The notes beneath the pieces are model-generated. The model had not been told where the DNA came from and made no database searches. It saw only the letters and a program-made list of their open reading frames with translations. A DNA stretch of 64,000 nt from Chitinophaga sp. GbtcB8. Lineage in GTDB: Bacteria; Bacteroidota; Bacteroidia; Chitinophagales; Chitinophagaceae. Position numbers and translations under genes: made by a program. The stretch covers positions 100,634 through 164,633 of the forward strand of contig NZ_JAGXJN010000012.1 in NCBI RefSeq assembly GCF_019091455.1, in the 5' to 3' direction. Within the stretch, counting starts at the first letter, position 1, and each line of letters begins with the position of its first letter. Below are positions 17,729 through 26,810 of this stretch, in pieces.

Positions 17729-18868
17729 ATGAAGCTGGGAACAAAGCTCATACATGCCGGTGTAGCACCAGACCCCTCTACCGGGGCAATAATGACCCCT
17801 ATTTACCAAACCTCTACCTACGTACAAAGCGCGCCCGGCCATCATAAAGGCTATGAGTATGCCCGCACACAAAACCCCACCCGCGATGCATTGCAGAATG
17901 CCCTGGCAGCTATTGAAAATGGTACGCATGGCATTAGCTTTGGCAGCGGGCTGGCCGCTACGGATGCAGTGATCAAGCTGCTGAACCCCGGCGATGAAGT
18001 GATCGTTTCCAGTGACCTTTACGGCGGCACCTACCGCATTTTTACCAAAGTGTTTGCGCGTTATGGCATAAAGTTCCATTTCATTGGTATGCAGGATGCA
18101 CAAAACATCCGCAATTACCTGAACGCGCAAACGAAAATGATCTGGATAGAAACACCTACGAACCCGCTGATGAACATTATTGATATAGCTGCCTGTGCAC
18201 AGATAGCGCAGGAGCATCAATTGTTGCTGAGCGTGGATAATACCTTTGCATCTCCTTACCTCCAGAACCCGTTGAACCTGGGCGCGCATATAGTAGTGCA
18301 TTCCGCTACCAAATACCTGGGCGGCCATAGCGATGTGGTGCATGGAGCCGTAATAGTGAAAGACGAAGCGCTGGCGCAACAGCTGTATTTTTTACAGAAC
18401 AGCTGCGGCGCTGTACCTGGCCCGCAAGACTGTTTCCTGGTGCTGCGCGGTCTTAAAACCCTGCATGTACGCATGCAGCGCCACTGCGAAAATGGCGCCA
18501 CCGTGGCCCGTTTCCTGCGGGAACATCCCAAAGTAGGAAAAGTGTTCTGGTGTGGTTTTGAAGATCACCCGAACCATGACATTGCCAAACAGCAAATGCG
18601 TGGTTTTGGCGGCATGATGTCGTTCACCTTAAAGAACGACAGTATGGACGCAGCGCTGAAGGTGCTGAGCAGCACCCACCTGTTTTCCCTGGCAGAATCG
18701 CTGGGCGGGGTAGAATCGCTGATCGGGCACCCCGCAACCATGACGCATGCCTCCATCCCCCGGGAAGAGCGTATGCAGAATGGGCTGGTGGATTCACTGA
18801 TACGGTTAAGTGTGGGTATTGAAGATGTTGATGATCTGCTGGCAGATCTGGATAAAGCCATCGCCTGA
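17729..18868 (+). CDS. Cystathionine gamma-synthase/lyase family PLP enzyme
   Basis: 379 aa trans-sulfuration enzyme of the Cys/Met metabolism PLP family. Cofactor lysine is Lys195 in HSATKYLGGHSD; other landmarks are YEYARTQNPTR, FGSGLAATDAVI, SSDLYGGTYRIF, ETPTNPLMNI and SLGGVESLIGHPATMTHASIP. The Tyr and Arg of YEYAR contact the PLP phosphate of the neighbouring subunit in this family. Synthase and lyase (metB, cysteine-forming CGL) cannot be told apart safely by eye; the SLGGVESL block is compatible with both. A small TIGR02757 gene follows 25 bp downstream, so the two are probably co-transcribed. Confidence 0.93.
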   Translation: MKLGTKLIHAGVAPDPSTGAIMTPIYQTSTYVQSAPGHHKGYEYARTQNPTRDALQNALAAIENGTHGISFGSGLAATDAVIKLLNPGDEVIVSSDLYGGTYRIFTKVFARYGIKFHFIGMQDAQNIRNYLNAQTKMIWIETPTNPLMNIIDIAACAQIAQEHQLLLSVDNTFASPYLQNPLNLGAHIVVHSATKYLGGHSDVVHGAVIVKDEALAQQLYFLQNSCGAVPGPQDCFLVLRGLKTLHVRMQRHCENGATVARFLREHPKVGKVFWCGFEDHPNHDIAKQQMRGFGGMMSFTLKNDSMDAALKVLSSTHLFSLAESLGGVESLIGHPATMTHASIPREERMQNGLVDSLIRLSVGIEDVDDLLADLDKAIA

Positions 18869-18893
18869 TTTTTCCTATAACCGATGCTATGCT

Positions 18894-19667
18894 ATGAATG
18901 TCCGTGAATTGAAGAGTTACCTCGATGCCAAAGCGGCATACTATGATCATCCTGACTTTATTGCGAATGATCCGGTCTGCATTCCCCACCGGTTCAGCAA
19001 GCTGCAGGATATTGAGATTGCCGGGCTGTTTGCTGCGGTACTGGCCTGGGGCAACCGTACCACCATTATCAACAAATGCACGGAGCTACTGGCATTAATG
19101 GATAATGCACCGTACGATTACCTATTGCACCATAAACCCCAGGAGCGGCTGCAGCTGATGCAATTTTGCCACCGGACCTTTAATGGCCTGGACCTGCTGT
19201 ATTTTGTAGAGTTCCTGCAGCATTATTACACCAATGTTACCTCCCTGGAATTTGCCTTTAGCGGGCATATTACCCCGGAGGATGAAACGGTGGAAAAAGC
19301 GCTGATAGGCTTCCGGCGCATCTTTTTTGCGCTGGAGCACCCGGAGCGTACCGGCAAACACATCTCCACCCCTGAAAAAAATTCAGCCTGCAAGCGGCTG
19401 AACATGTACCTGCGGTGGATGGTACGGCAGGATAAAAATGGCGTGGATTTTGGTTTATGGAAACACATAAAACCCAGCCAGCTGGTATGCCCGGTAGATG
19501 TGCATGTGGCCCGGGTGGCCACCCGCCTGGGGCTGATCAGCGAAGCCAAAGCTACCTGGAAAACCGCGCTGGAGCTTACCGCACGGCTGCGGGCCATGGA
19601 CCCGGAAGATCCCGCAAAATATGATTTTGCATTATTTGGCCTGGGGGTAATAGAAAAATATGTTTAA
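18894..19667 (+). CDS. TIGR02757 (DUF2400) family protein
   Basis: 257 aa from the ATG at 18894 (MNVRELKSYLDAKAAYYDHP). The frame is open further upstream into the preceding gene, but those residues are shadow. The TIGR02757 pattern is clear: DPVCIPHRFSKLQDIEIAGL, LAWGNRTTIINKC, LNMYLRWMVR and PVDVHVARVATRLGL. The C-terminal part resembles helix-hairpin-helix DNA glycosylase folds, so a nucleic-acid role is possible, but no function has been established. It directly follows the PLP enzyme gene. Confidence 0.9.
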   Translation: MNVRELKSYLDAKAAYYDHPDFIANDPVCIPHRFSKLQDIEIAGLFAAVLAWGNRTTIINKCTELLALMDNAPYDYLLHHKPQERLQLMQFCHRTFNGLDLLYFVEFLQHYYTNVTSLEFAFSGHITPEDETVEKALIGFRRIFFALEHPERTGKHISTPEKNSACKRLNMYLRWMVRQDKNGVDFGLWKHIKPSQLVCPVDVHVARVATRLGLISEAKATWKTALELTARLRAMDPEDPAKYDFALFGLGVIEKYV

Positions 19668-19730
19668 GCGGCGCAACGTTAAATAAAAGAGCTGCATTGC
19701 TTTTGTGGCTATTCTAAATAATATTTGCAG

Positions 19731-20675
19731 ATGAAAATGATTTTAGGTTTGATCATGATGGCAGCAGTATATGTGTTACCAGCCGCCGCACAGGAAAGCT
19801 ACACAGAGCTGAATTATAAATTTCAGAAAGGCCAGCAGTTTGAGCTGAAACAGGAAAGCCGCAGTGAAACCTATACCACGGTAAATGATGTGGTACAACG
19901 TGTAACCCGTGATTTTAACAATACCATTGCCATAGAAGTAACGGAATTAAACCCCGGCCGTACCTTATTAACCTTCCGCTACAAAGAGCTGAAATTTAAC
20001 TTCAACAGTAAGAACCAGAATATTTTTGTAGATGCCAAAACGCCCAATGATAAGGAACCTTTCCAGGGCGCGCTGAGTAAGATACTGGACCATCCCTTTA
20101 CGGTAGAGATTCAGACCACCGGTAACATTAACAGTGTGAACGGGCTGGATAACCTGCTGGACAGCGCTTCCACTACCTTTTCCAGTTTGAAGAAAGATGA
20201 GCAGGATGCCTATAAAAAGCTGATGAAAGACCAGTTTGGCACCAACGCCTTCCGCTCCTGGCTGGAGCAGCTGCTGGTGATATACCCTGCACATGGCATT
20301 AAAACCGGCACCCAGTGGGAAGAAAGCGTGCCTTTGCGCACCGGGCTGATAGGCCGTATGGACCTGTACTGGAACCTGCAAACCTGGGATAGCCAAACCG
20401 CCAAGATCAATGCTACCGGTAAGGTAAAAACCAATAAGCTGGAACAATTTACCATTGAAGACGGGATACAGGCCACTGCTGAAATTGAAGGTACCATGCA
20501 AAGTAATTACCTGATAGACCAAAGCACCGGTATGCCCAGCATTTGCGTACAGAATACGGAAATGAACGGTAACTACATTTATAAAGCCAACAAGGCAAAA
20601 CGCCTGAAGAACGATCTGAAAGTACCGGTAAAGGTGATCACCAACGCATCTTATAAGATCAAACAGATGAAGTAA
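19731..20675 (+). CDS. Secreted DUF6263-like protein
   Basis: 314 aa from the ATG at 19731 (the frame also offers a TTG two codons earlier). Signal peptide MKMILGLIMMAAVYVLPAAA then QESYTELNYKFQKGQQFELK. The middle has a regular beta-strand character (LNYKFQKGQ, TLLTFRYKELKF, TVEIQTTGNI) consistent with an envelope-facing beta-sandwich; it resembles DUF6263 proteins. No catalytic motif was seen. It sits 63 bp after the TIGR02757 gene and 31 bp before a small hypothetical gene. Confidence 0.72.
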   Translation: MKMILGLIMMAAVYVLPAAAQESYTELNYKFQKGQQFELKQESRSETYTTVNDVVQRVTRDFNNTIAIEVTELNPGRTLLTFRYKELKFNFNSKNQNIFVDAKTPNDKEPFQGALSKILDHPFTVEIQTTGNINSVNGLDNLLDSASTTFSSLKKDEQDAYKKLMKDQFGTNAFRSWLEQLLVIYPAHGIKTGTQWEESVPLRTGLIGRMDLYWNLQTWDSQTAKINATGKVKTNKLEQFTIEDGIQATAEIEGTMQSNYLIDQSTGMPSICVQNTEMNGNYIYKANKAKRLKNDLKVPVKVITNASYKIKQMK

Positions 20676-20706
20676 GCCTGTTTTATAAACCATCATACAT
20701 ACTGCT

Positions 20707-21045
20707 ATGACGCTTGTTCCTGAACCATACCTGCAGGCCACGGCCCGGGAGCTGGGCGATACTATGGAACTTCGTTTACCGGATACCGTTAGTTACGAGC
20801 AGCTGGAAGAACTGTTAGCTCAACGGGTGGAAACGCTCATTAGCCATCACTTTGAGCAATTTGTTTTTTTACTGTACCGTATTGATGTACCGGAAAACCA
20901 GATCCGTATTATACTGGATAATGATGCCGGCGCAGGGGCTTATCACAAAATTGCCGCCCTGTTAATAGAGCGGCAGCTGCAAAAAATTAAAAGCCGGGAA
21001 ATATATAAGACCAATCCTCCGGAGAATGAGGAGGAACGATGGTAG
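20707..21045 (+). CDS. Small conserved hypothetical protein
   Basis: 112 aa, soluble, acidic. The sequence has a clear helix-rich pattern (SYEQLEELLAQRVETLISHHFEQFVFLLYRIDV, split here only by description) and ends in a charged tail (PPENEEERW). It lies 31 bp after the DUF6263-like gene in the same direction and ends 7 bp before the convergent hydroxylase gene. Similar small proteins occur near this position in Chitinophagaceae by my recollection, but I assign no family or function. Codon use looks like its neighbours, supporting a real gene. Confidence 0.7.
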   Translation: MTLVPEPYLQATARELGDTMELRLPDTVSYEQLEELLAQRVETLISHHFEQFVFLLYRIDVPENQIRIILDNDAGAGAYHKIAALLIERQLQKIKSREIYKTNPPENEEERW

Positions 21046-21051
21046 TAATTC

Positions 21052-21714
21052 CTATTTATCAAATATCAGCTCTCTCACTTTTACCTTGTCTTCTTTCTCT
21101 GTTTTAAGATCAAAGCTGGTGCTGAAGATCTTGTCCCATATAGAGGTGCTTACCCCAAAACCTTTATCATCGCTTTTGTAATGATGCAGATGATGGTTAC
21201 GCCATACGGGTTTCATGAACTTAAAGGGCGGGTTCCAGGCATGAATAGCATAGTGCATGCTGCCGTAGATCAGGTAACCCAGTATAAAACCCGGGAAGAA
21301 CATAAACGTATACTCCCGCAGAAAAAAATACTGTATGGCAAAGATGACAGAAGCTAATATTAAGCTGGGGACCGGGGGCATGAACAAACGTTGCTTATCA
21401 CGCGGGTATTCATGATGATTACCATGCATTACATATACCACCCGCCGTACTTTGGGATTGTCACTGGCAAAGTGGAATATAAACCGGTGCATGACGTATT
21501 CAAAAAAAGACCATAAAAACATAGCGCCTAAAAAAACCAACACTATCCTGCCTATGCTAAAACCTAATGCCTGGTTGCTGTAATAAAGCATGTAACCAAT
21601 AATGGGAATATACATGCCCCAGATAATCAGCGGATGCGTTTTGGTGAGCATCTCCAGGTACTTACTCTCAAACAATCTGGCCTGTCCTTTATTCTTTATC
21701 TTTTCGAACTTCAT
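21052..21714 (-). CDS. Fatty acid hydroxylase / sterol desaturase superfamily membrane protein
   Basis: 220 aa with four or so membrane helices and the histidine clusters of the di-iron superfamily: HRFIFHF, HGNHHEYPRD, HYAIH and HHLHHYKSDD. The layout (two histidine boxes after the second helix pair, then a C-terminal HxxHH) matches fatty-acid 2-hydroxylases, which hydroxylate acyl chains of sphingolipids; Bacteroidota make sphingolipids, so that is a reasonable guess. It is a single gene convergent with the small hypothetical and downstream of the GH9 fusion gene. Confidence 0.88.
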   Translation of the reverse strand: MKFEKIKNKGQARLFESKYLEMLTKTHPLIIWGMYIPIIGYMLYYSNQALGFSIGRIVLVFLGAMFLWSFFEYVMHRFIFHFASDNPKVRRVVYVMHGNHHEYPRDKQRLFMPPVPSLILASVIFAIQYFFLREYTFMFFPGFILGYLIYGSMHYAIHAWNPPFKFMKPVWRNHHLHHYKSDDKGFGVSTSIWDKIFSTSFDLKTEKEDKVKVRELIFDK

Positions 21715-21812
21715 AGACCCTGGGTTTTGTGCAAAATTACGTCAAAATGTAAATAAACAATGCCCGTTAGCTTACGTAGAATGTTCATATATAACACCTT
21801 ATCATGTACATA

Positions 21813-24299
21813 CTATCGTTGTAACAAGGTGGGTACTGTAACCATTTTATAATTTTTTTGCTGCAAATAGGTCAGCAAATGATCCAGCTCATCCCAACAT
21901 TTTTCTGTACGCCGGGGATCTGTGCCTGCATGCATCAATAACAGAAAACCATTCAATCCTGCGGGGTGTTGCTGTTCATATTCTTTAATAGACTGCAGGA
22001 TGGTGGCGCAGCTCCGGTATTGCTTACCTAGTTGGGGCCAGGTATAATCTGCATGGCTTAAGGTACCCGGTGTATAATTTACTAATTGCACCTGCAAAAG
22101 TTGTGCCCAGGACGCAATTGTATCATTATACCATTCATATGGTGGTAAAAACCAGGCTGCATTTTTTTTCTGAATGCCCTGTTTGGCCATGGCTTGATAA
22201 CATTGCAGCAGGTCTGCATTAAACTGTTTTTGATTAACAAGCAAACTGTCCCTTTTGTTCCAGTCGCAGTATAACAAGTGCTGATCAGAGTGCGGGCCTA
22301 AATAATAACCCTTATGTTTTAGCTGCTGTATAAGCGCAGCATGTGCGGGGTTGCGGTAAAAGCGGCCGGTAAAAAAGAACGATGCTGGTATGTTATGTTC
22401 CTGTAAAATTTTTGTTATCACGGGTCCCCCATCCGCAAACTCATCGGCGCTAAATATCAGGGCAATTTTCCGTTGGGTACTATCTCCACGAATAATGGCT
22501 CCATGGCTATACGTAGCAGACCGGGGCTGTTGTTGTGATGCCTCAAATTGCTGTGCCGCCAGCAAATATACCAGGCTGGCAGTACCATCCATAGTAGGCT
22601 CGTTGGTGGAGTAATCGCCAAAGTCATCATGATACACAGCCAGGTCCGACTGAAATGGCGCATATTCATCACCGTTATGCAGCTGTATGCCTATCAGGTT
22701 TTTATAAATACTGCCGTATACCGGCCCATCTACCAAACCACCGCTTACCGGGTAGTGATACAGGTGGCTGAAAGAACTATGCGGGTCTTCAGGGTAATCT
22801 CCACTTACAGGCAGGCCTGCTACCATGGCAGTACCCCAGGGGTTGCAGCCAAACAGCCAGTCAATACAGGCCTGCTCCAGCTGCTGGTAACGGGTATCCT
22901 TTGTAAGCTGCCGGTATCGGTTACATTGTATGGCAAAACTAACGGTAAGGTTGTTGGAACACCAGATAAAAGGAATCCCCCGGTAAAAAGCATTGTGCTG
23001 CGCTTTAGCCCATACCGCCTGTATGCCCTGCCGGTAATAGCCCATGGCAGTTTTTTGCAAAGCAGGGGTTTCTGTAGCCAGCTCATAATGCCCAAAGTTG
23101 TGAAACGGGTACCATTGGTAATGCCGGGCCGTATCGGCACCCATCCAGGGAGTAAGGGGCTGTTGTTTGGCCCATGCCAGCGCTTGTTTTGTGAGCGCCT
23201 GCCGGTGGGAAAGCTTACCCAGCATAACAGCACCCAGCTCCATATCATCCATCCAGTTATCCTCCTCATAAAAATAAGGCGCGCCGCAGGGCGCTGTCTG
23301 GCATACGCCGGGGTGGGCCGCGCCCAGTGCATAGGCGGTAGCAGCCTTGTGCTGTAACAGGGCAGTATACACACTATCAGTTCCCTGGTATACTATTGCC
23401 CCCAATGCAAAGGCGCTGGCAAATTTACCGGCCGTAGAGGCCAGGCCGGAGCTGCGGTTCTTGTATTGTTTAAGCCCCTGCGGCTGGCCGGTACAAAAGT
23501 ATACCGGGCGTTCCAGCCCCTGCCCGTAACCGGCAGTATCCTGCGTGGGCAGGCGCATGCCGCGGTGGTCACGGTCGTCGGCTATCTGGTTAAACAGCTG
23601 GTCATCTGCCGGGTGCATTTTTAACAGCCAGTCCAGGCCCCAGCGGGCCTCGTCCAGCACATCAGCTATGCCATTGCTGCCCCGGGTGCCATTGGCCTCG
23701 CAGGTATCGCCAAACACGGGTTTAAAATCGCGCCAGGCAGCCAGCAGGTGATAGGTAGCGTTGGCCGATGTGGTTACGTATTGCAGGTAATCACTGGCAT
23801 CATGCCAGCCACCGGCTGCATTGATGTGCGTACCATCCGGCATGGGGCCGTACACGGTAAATCCATCGTGCGTGTGGCAGGAATCTTTAAGGTAAGGGTT
23901 GTAGCCGCTGCGCTGCTGCCGCATATATTGCAAACAAAAATCGGCAGTGCCATTATACACGTCGGGGCCTATACGGAAAATGGGAGAGCGGGCCTCCCCG
24001 CAGGCCAGGTAATAAGTACCGGGTTGTTTAAACGCAGTGAAGTTCAGCCGCCGCGTATGTGTGAATGGGCCGTACGCGCCAAAATCGGCGCTGCTGCTGC
24101 CTTTCCAGACCTGCTGGTTGGTAGCTGCATCATGCAAAGTAAATGCATTAGCCTGCGCGGGCGTTTTGGCGCACCACACGGCTATTTTACTGCCCTGCGG
24201 CGTATAACCCAGCTGGTTAATCCTTATCCAGGCAGTAGTGCTATCCTTCCCTGTTACGGTAAAAGGCAGCAGCAAAAACAATAAGTAAACTAAACGCAT
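21813..24299 (-). CDS. Fusion of a GH9 glycoside hydrolase and a polysaccharide deacetylase
   Basis: 828 aa from the ATG at 24299, which opens a signal peptide (MRLVYLLFLLLPFTVTG); the upstream ATG at 24347 would hide it. Domains in order: Ig-like cellulase N-domain (about 20-110), GH9 (alpha/alpha)6 barrel (about 115-585) with GGWHDASDYLQY (Asp167, Asp170) as nucleophilic-water aspartates and the acid Glu567 in TNEPTMDG, then a NodB-type deacetylase domain (about 605-828) with FSADEFADGG (Asp618), PHSDQH (His670 and His674) and LLMHAG. Likely periplasmic or secreted. Joining a deacetylase to GH9 suggests an N-acetylated substrate such as chitin or chitosan fragments (inference). Confidence 0.9.
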   Translation of the reverse strand: MRLVYLLFLLLPFTVTGKDSTTAWIRINQLGYTPQGSKIAVWCAKTPAQANAFTLHDAATNQQVWKGSSSADFGAYGPFTHTRRLNFTAFKQPGTYYLACGEARSPIFRIGPDVYNGTADFCLQYMRQQRSGYNPYLKDSCHTHDGFTVYGPMPDGTHINAAGGWHDASDYLQYVTTSANATYHLLAAWRDFKPVFGDTCEANGTRGSNGIADVLDEARWGLDWLLKMHPADDQLFNQIADDRDHRGMRLPTQDTAGYGQGLERPVYFCTGQPQGLKQYKNRSSGLASTAGKFASAFALGAIVYQGTDSVYTALLQHKAATAYALGAAHPGVCQTAPCGAPYFYEEDNWMDDMELGAVMLGKLSHRQALTKQALAWAKQQPLTPWMGADTARHYQWYPFHNFGHYELATETPALQKTAMGYYRQGIQAVWAKAQHNAFYRGIPFIWCSNNLTVSFAIQCNRYRQLTKDTRYQQLEQACIDWLFGCNPWGTAMVAGLPVSGDYPEDPHSSFSHLYHYPVSGGLVDGPVYGSIYKNLIGIQLHNGDEYAPFQSDLAVYHDDFGDYSTNEPTMDGTASLVYLLAAQQFEASQQQPRSATYSHGAIIRGDSTQRKIALIFSADEFADGGPVITKILQEHNIPASFFFTGRFYRNPAHAALIQQLKHKGYYLGPHSDQHLLYCDWNKRDSLLVNQKQFNADLLQCYQAMAKQGIQKKNAAWFLPPYEWYNDTIASWAQLLQVQLVNYTPGTLSHADYTWPQLGKQYRSCATILQSIKEYEQQHPAGLNGFLLLMHAGTDPRRTEKCWDELDHLLTYLQQKNYKMVTVPTLLQR

Positions 24300-24384
24300 G
24301 TTATGATCAATGATGTACAATGGATGCACGGCGGCGCGGTGCCGCATTCGCTATCAGTATCAGTAATATAGTTCCCGGGTAATG

Positions 24385-25626
24385 TTACCGGACGTTTGCA
24401 AATTTTTTCAGATCGGGGATGTAAGCGCGTTTCCGTTCCAGCTCATATTGATAAATTATATTCCCGATCTCTTTAAAGAAAGGATATCCTTCTGTTTCAT
24501 ACTCATACCGGTCGTCATTCAATATACCATCCCGGTTCACATACACCGTGCCGGTGAGCATGAATTCTACGTGGTTCTTAAAGTCCACAATATAAGCTGC
24601 ATCTGTTAAAAAGCCGAATGCCCAGCCAGTTTTATTGAACACGCGGATGTTAGGCGGTATTTTTCCCTGGTGGGCTTTAAACATGAAGAATTTGGTAAAG
24701 CTGTCAAAGTATTCCAGGGTATCATATTTCGGGAAGTCAGACTCCCGGGGCAGAGCAGACATATAATGATACAGGAAATGATAATCCTTTTTGGTGAGCT
24801 TAAACCGCTGCGCTTTGGGTACAGATTCCGGGAATAGTACCGATTGCATCATATGCTGTATATCTTCCAGCGGAAAGTTATTTTGCTTGGTAAAATTAAA
24901 CGGTGCGTGAATAAGGCTATCCTTGCGGTCCATATGCGCATTGCCCAGTAAGATGGTTTTGCTGAAATCAAAGGGCAGGGCGCAATACGCGGCCGGCTGT
25001 GCATACACCAGCTTATTGTCCTTTACAAAACGAATGGGGTTGGTGTGGCGGTTCCCTTCCTCATCCAACGGCATAAAACGGCGCACAATGCGCACCTCCG
25101 GGTAACCTTTGGCCCACAGGTTTTCATGAATGGTTTGCTGGCCTACAAACTCGTACAAACGGTTATAGGCATTATTATCACTTACCAGGAAAACCTTTTT
25201 TATGTAATGGGCAATGGAGGGCAGCCCGTTCTGCGCCGTAACATCTGCATATACTTTTACCTGCCCGGGGTAGCTGCTGTCCGTAAGCATGGTGGTATAC
25301 ATGTTCAGCCCACGTTTATGCAACGCATGCAATTTTTCCAGGGATAGCAGGGCAATGGGTAACTTTACGGTAGATGCCGGGTTAAAATAATTATCTGCGC
25401 TTACATTGAAATAATAATGCTTAAAATGCGGACGGTTATGCCGGTCGCGGTCTATCTGGGTATATATCAGCTGGTAACGGAAAGAATCCGGGTATTGCAG
25501 GATATGCTGCAGCATTGGCGAAGCATGCCGGCGTATAAGTGCTTCCAGCAAACTATCTGATTTTGGTTGTGCCCCGGCTGACAGAAATAAAAACGTGGCA
25601 ATAAGGGTGAGCGAAATACGCGTCAT
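24385..25626 (-). CDS. Secreted serine hydrolase of the class A beta-lactamase fold
   Basis: 413 aa. Signal peptide to about residue 19 (LFLSAGAQ). The three fold motifs are intact: SxxK at Ser85-Lys88 (NPASTVKLP), SDN at 149-151 and KTG at 332-334. Total length exceeds a typical class A enzyme (about 290 aa), with extra segments between SDN and KTG. I do not see a clear ExxLN omega-loop glutamate after SDN, so true beta-lactam hydrolysis is doubtful; a peptidase or peptidoglycan-related role is likelier (inference). It sits upstream of the GH9 fusion gene on the same strand with an 85-bp gap. Confidence 0.87.
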   Translation of the reverse strand: MTRISLTLIATFLFLSAGAQPKSDSLLEALIRRHASPMLQHILQYPDSFRYQLIYTQIDRDRHNRPHFKHYYFNVSADNYFNPASTVKLPIALLSLEKLHALHKRGLNMYTTMLTDSSYPGQVKVYADVTAQNGLPSIAHYIKKVFLVSDNNAYNRLYEFVGQQTIHENLWAKGYPEVRIVRRFMPLDEEGNRHTNPIRFVKDNKLVYAQPAAYCALPFDFSKTILLGNAHMDRKDSLIHAPFNFTKQNNFPLEDIQHMMQSVLFPESVPKAQRFKLTKKDYHFLYHYMSALPRESDFPKYDTLEYFDSFTKFFMFKAHQGKIPPNIRVFNKTGWAFGFLTDAAYIVDFKNHVEFMLTGTVYVNRDGILNDDRYEYETEGYPFFKEIGNIIYQYELERKRAYIPDLKKFANVR

Positions 25627-25647
25627 ATGTTCAAAAATAAAAAATAA

Positions 25648-25655
25648 TATATTTG
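25648..25655 (+). promoter_or_regulatory. -7 box (TATATTTG) upstream of the FAH gene
   Basis: Exact TAnnTTTG match, 33 nt before the ATG at 25689. It supports that ATG, since the frame-open ATG at 25653 would lie inside the box. Confidence 0.55.
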
Positions 25656-25688
25656 GCTGACATAGGCCAAAACAAAAAATTTATCTTG

Positions 25689-26705
25689 ATGAAGCTTGTT
25701 ACTTACTTAAGGGATGAAACCGACCAACTGGCAATATTGGTTAACGGATTATTGTACAACACCCAGGACCTGCACCCTGACCTGCCTAACAACATGCAAA
25801 TGTTCCTGCTGATGTGGGAAGAGGTAATAGACCTGGCCCTGCATGCAGATGCACAGCTGAAAAGCGGGCAAAATAAAAGCAGCGCCATAGGCATACCCTA
25901 TGAAAGCGTGCAGGTATTGGCGCCGGTGCCTTTCCCTACCTCCTGCCGCGATGGTTATGCCTTTCGCCAGCATGTAGCCGCTGCACGCCGCAACCGCAAG
26001 GTGGAGATGATCCCGGAATTTGACCAATATCCCATTTTTTACTTTACCAACCACAATGCTATCCAGGGCCCGGGCGATGTACACTGCATGCCGGACCATT
26101 TTAATAAGCTGGATTTTGAGCTGGAAGTAGCTATAGTGATCTGCAAACCAGGCCGTAACATTACGGCTGCCGAAGCAGATGATTACATTGGCGGTTACAT
26201 GATCATGAACGATATGAGCGCCCGCACCTTGCAGGCGGAAGAAATGAAGCTGAACCTGGGACCCGCCAAGGGCAAGGATTTCAGCACTGCTGTAGGTCCT
26301 ATGCTGGTAACGGCCGATGAGCTGGAACCTTTTAAGGCGCCCACCAAAGAAGGCCATACCGGCAATAACTACGCACTTAAAATGACCTGCAAGGTAAACG
26401 GCGTACAAGTAAGTGAGGGCAGCATGGGTGATATGGACTGGACCTTTGCAGAGATCATTGAACGCTGCGCCTATGGTGTGAACCTGCTGCCGGGTGATAT
26501 TATTGGCAGCGGTACAGTAGGCACCGGCTGTTTCCTGGAGCTTAACGGTACCGGCAAGCTGCAGGACCCTAACTACCAGGAGCAGTGGCTGCAACCCGGC
26601 GATGTGGTGGAAATGGAAGTAGAAGGCCTGGGTCTGCTAAAGAACACCATGGCGGAAGAGGATTCGGAGTTTTCAATACTGCAACTGAAGAAAAATACAA
26701 ATTGA
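25689..26705 (+). CDS. Fumarylacetoacetate hydrolase family protein
   Basis: 338 aa from the ATG at 25689 (MKLVTYLRDETD). The C-terminal FAH catalytic domain has its metal-binding acidic residues in FELEVAIVI and the MNDMSARTLQ and GPAKGKDFSTAVGPML blocks; the end GDVVEMEVEGLGLLKN is standard for the family. Members hydrolyse C-C bonds of acylpyruvates or decarboxylate oxaloacetate. It is followed about 100 bp downstream by a flavin reductase family gene on the same strand, a pairing seen in aromatic-acid breakdown clusters, but no such pathway genes lie nearby. Substrate unknown. Confidence 0.9.
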   Translation: MKLVTYLRDETDQLAILVNGLLYNTQDLHPDLPNNMQMFLLMWEEVIDLALHADAQLKSGQNKSSAIGIPYESVQVLAPVPFPTSCRDGYAFRQHVAAARRNRKVEMIPEFDQYPIFYFTNHNAIQGPGDVHCMPDHFNKLDFELEVAIVICKPGRNITAAEADDYIGGYMIMNDMSARTLQAEEMKLNLGPAKGKDFSTAVGPMLVTADELEPFKAPTKEGHTGNNYALKMTCKVNGVQVSEGSMGDMDWTFAEIIERCAYGVNLLPGDIIGSGTVGTGCFLELNGTGKLQDPNYQEQWLQPGDVVEMEVEGLGLLKNTMAEEDSEFSILQLKKNTN

Positions 26706-26800
26706 GTGCAGAACGCTGAATGCTAAATGCAGCGTATAGTGTAGCGATACCAGGCATAAAGCATTCGGCGTTGAGCGTTAAGCATTAAGCTTTCATTCCC
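26706..26800. repeat. Word-repeat spacer (words like AACGCTGAATGCTAA, GCATTAAGC)
   Basis: Between the FAH and flavin reductase genes, variants of one motif recur in both directions: GAACGCTGAATGCTAAATGC, CATAAAGCATTCGGCGTTG, AGCGTTAAGCATTAAGC. Same class as the dyad at 13965-14062 but with a different word. Confidence 0.65.
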
Positions 26801-26810
26801 AATTCATCAT

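Noticed and set aside
24380..24398. AATGTTACCGGACGTTT, similar to the LacI-type palindrome at 12671
   Set aside because: Not palindromic, overlaps the 3' end of the beta-lactamase-fold gene, and is far from any divergent regulator.
25632..25639. Minus-strand TATTTTTG immediately ahead of the beta-lactamase-fold gene
   Set aside because: It would start transcription at or inside the ATG (leaderless); the region is so A/T-rich that a chance match is likely.
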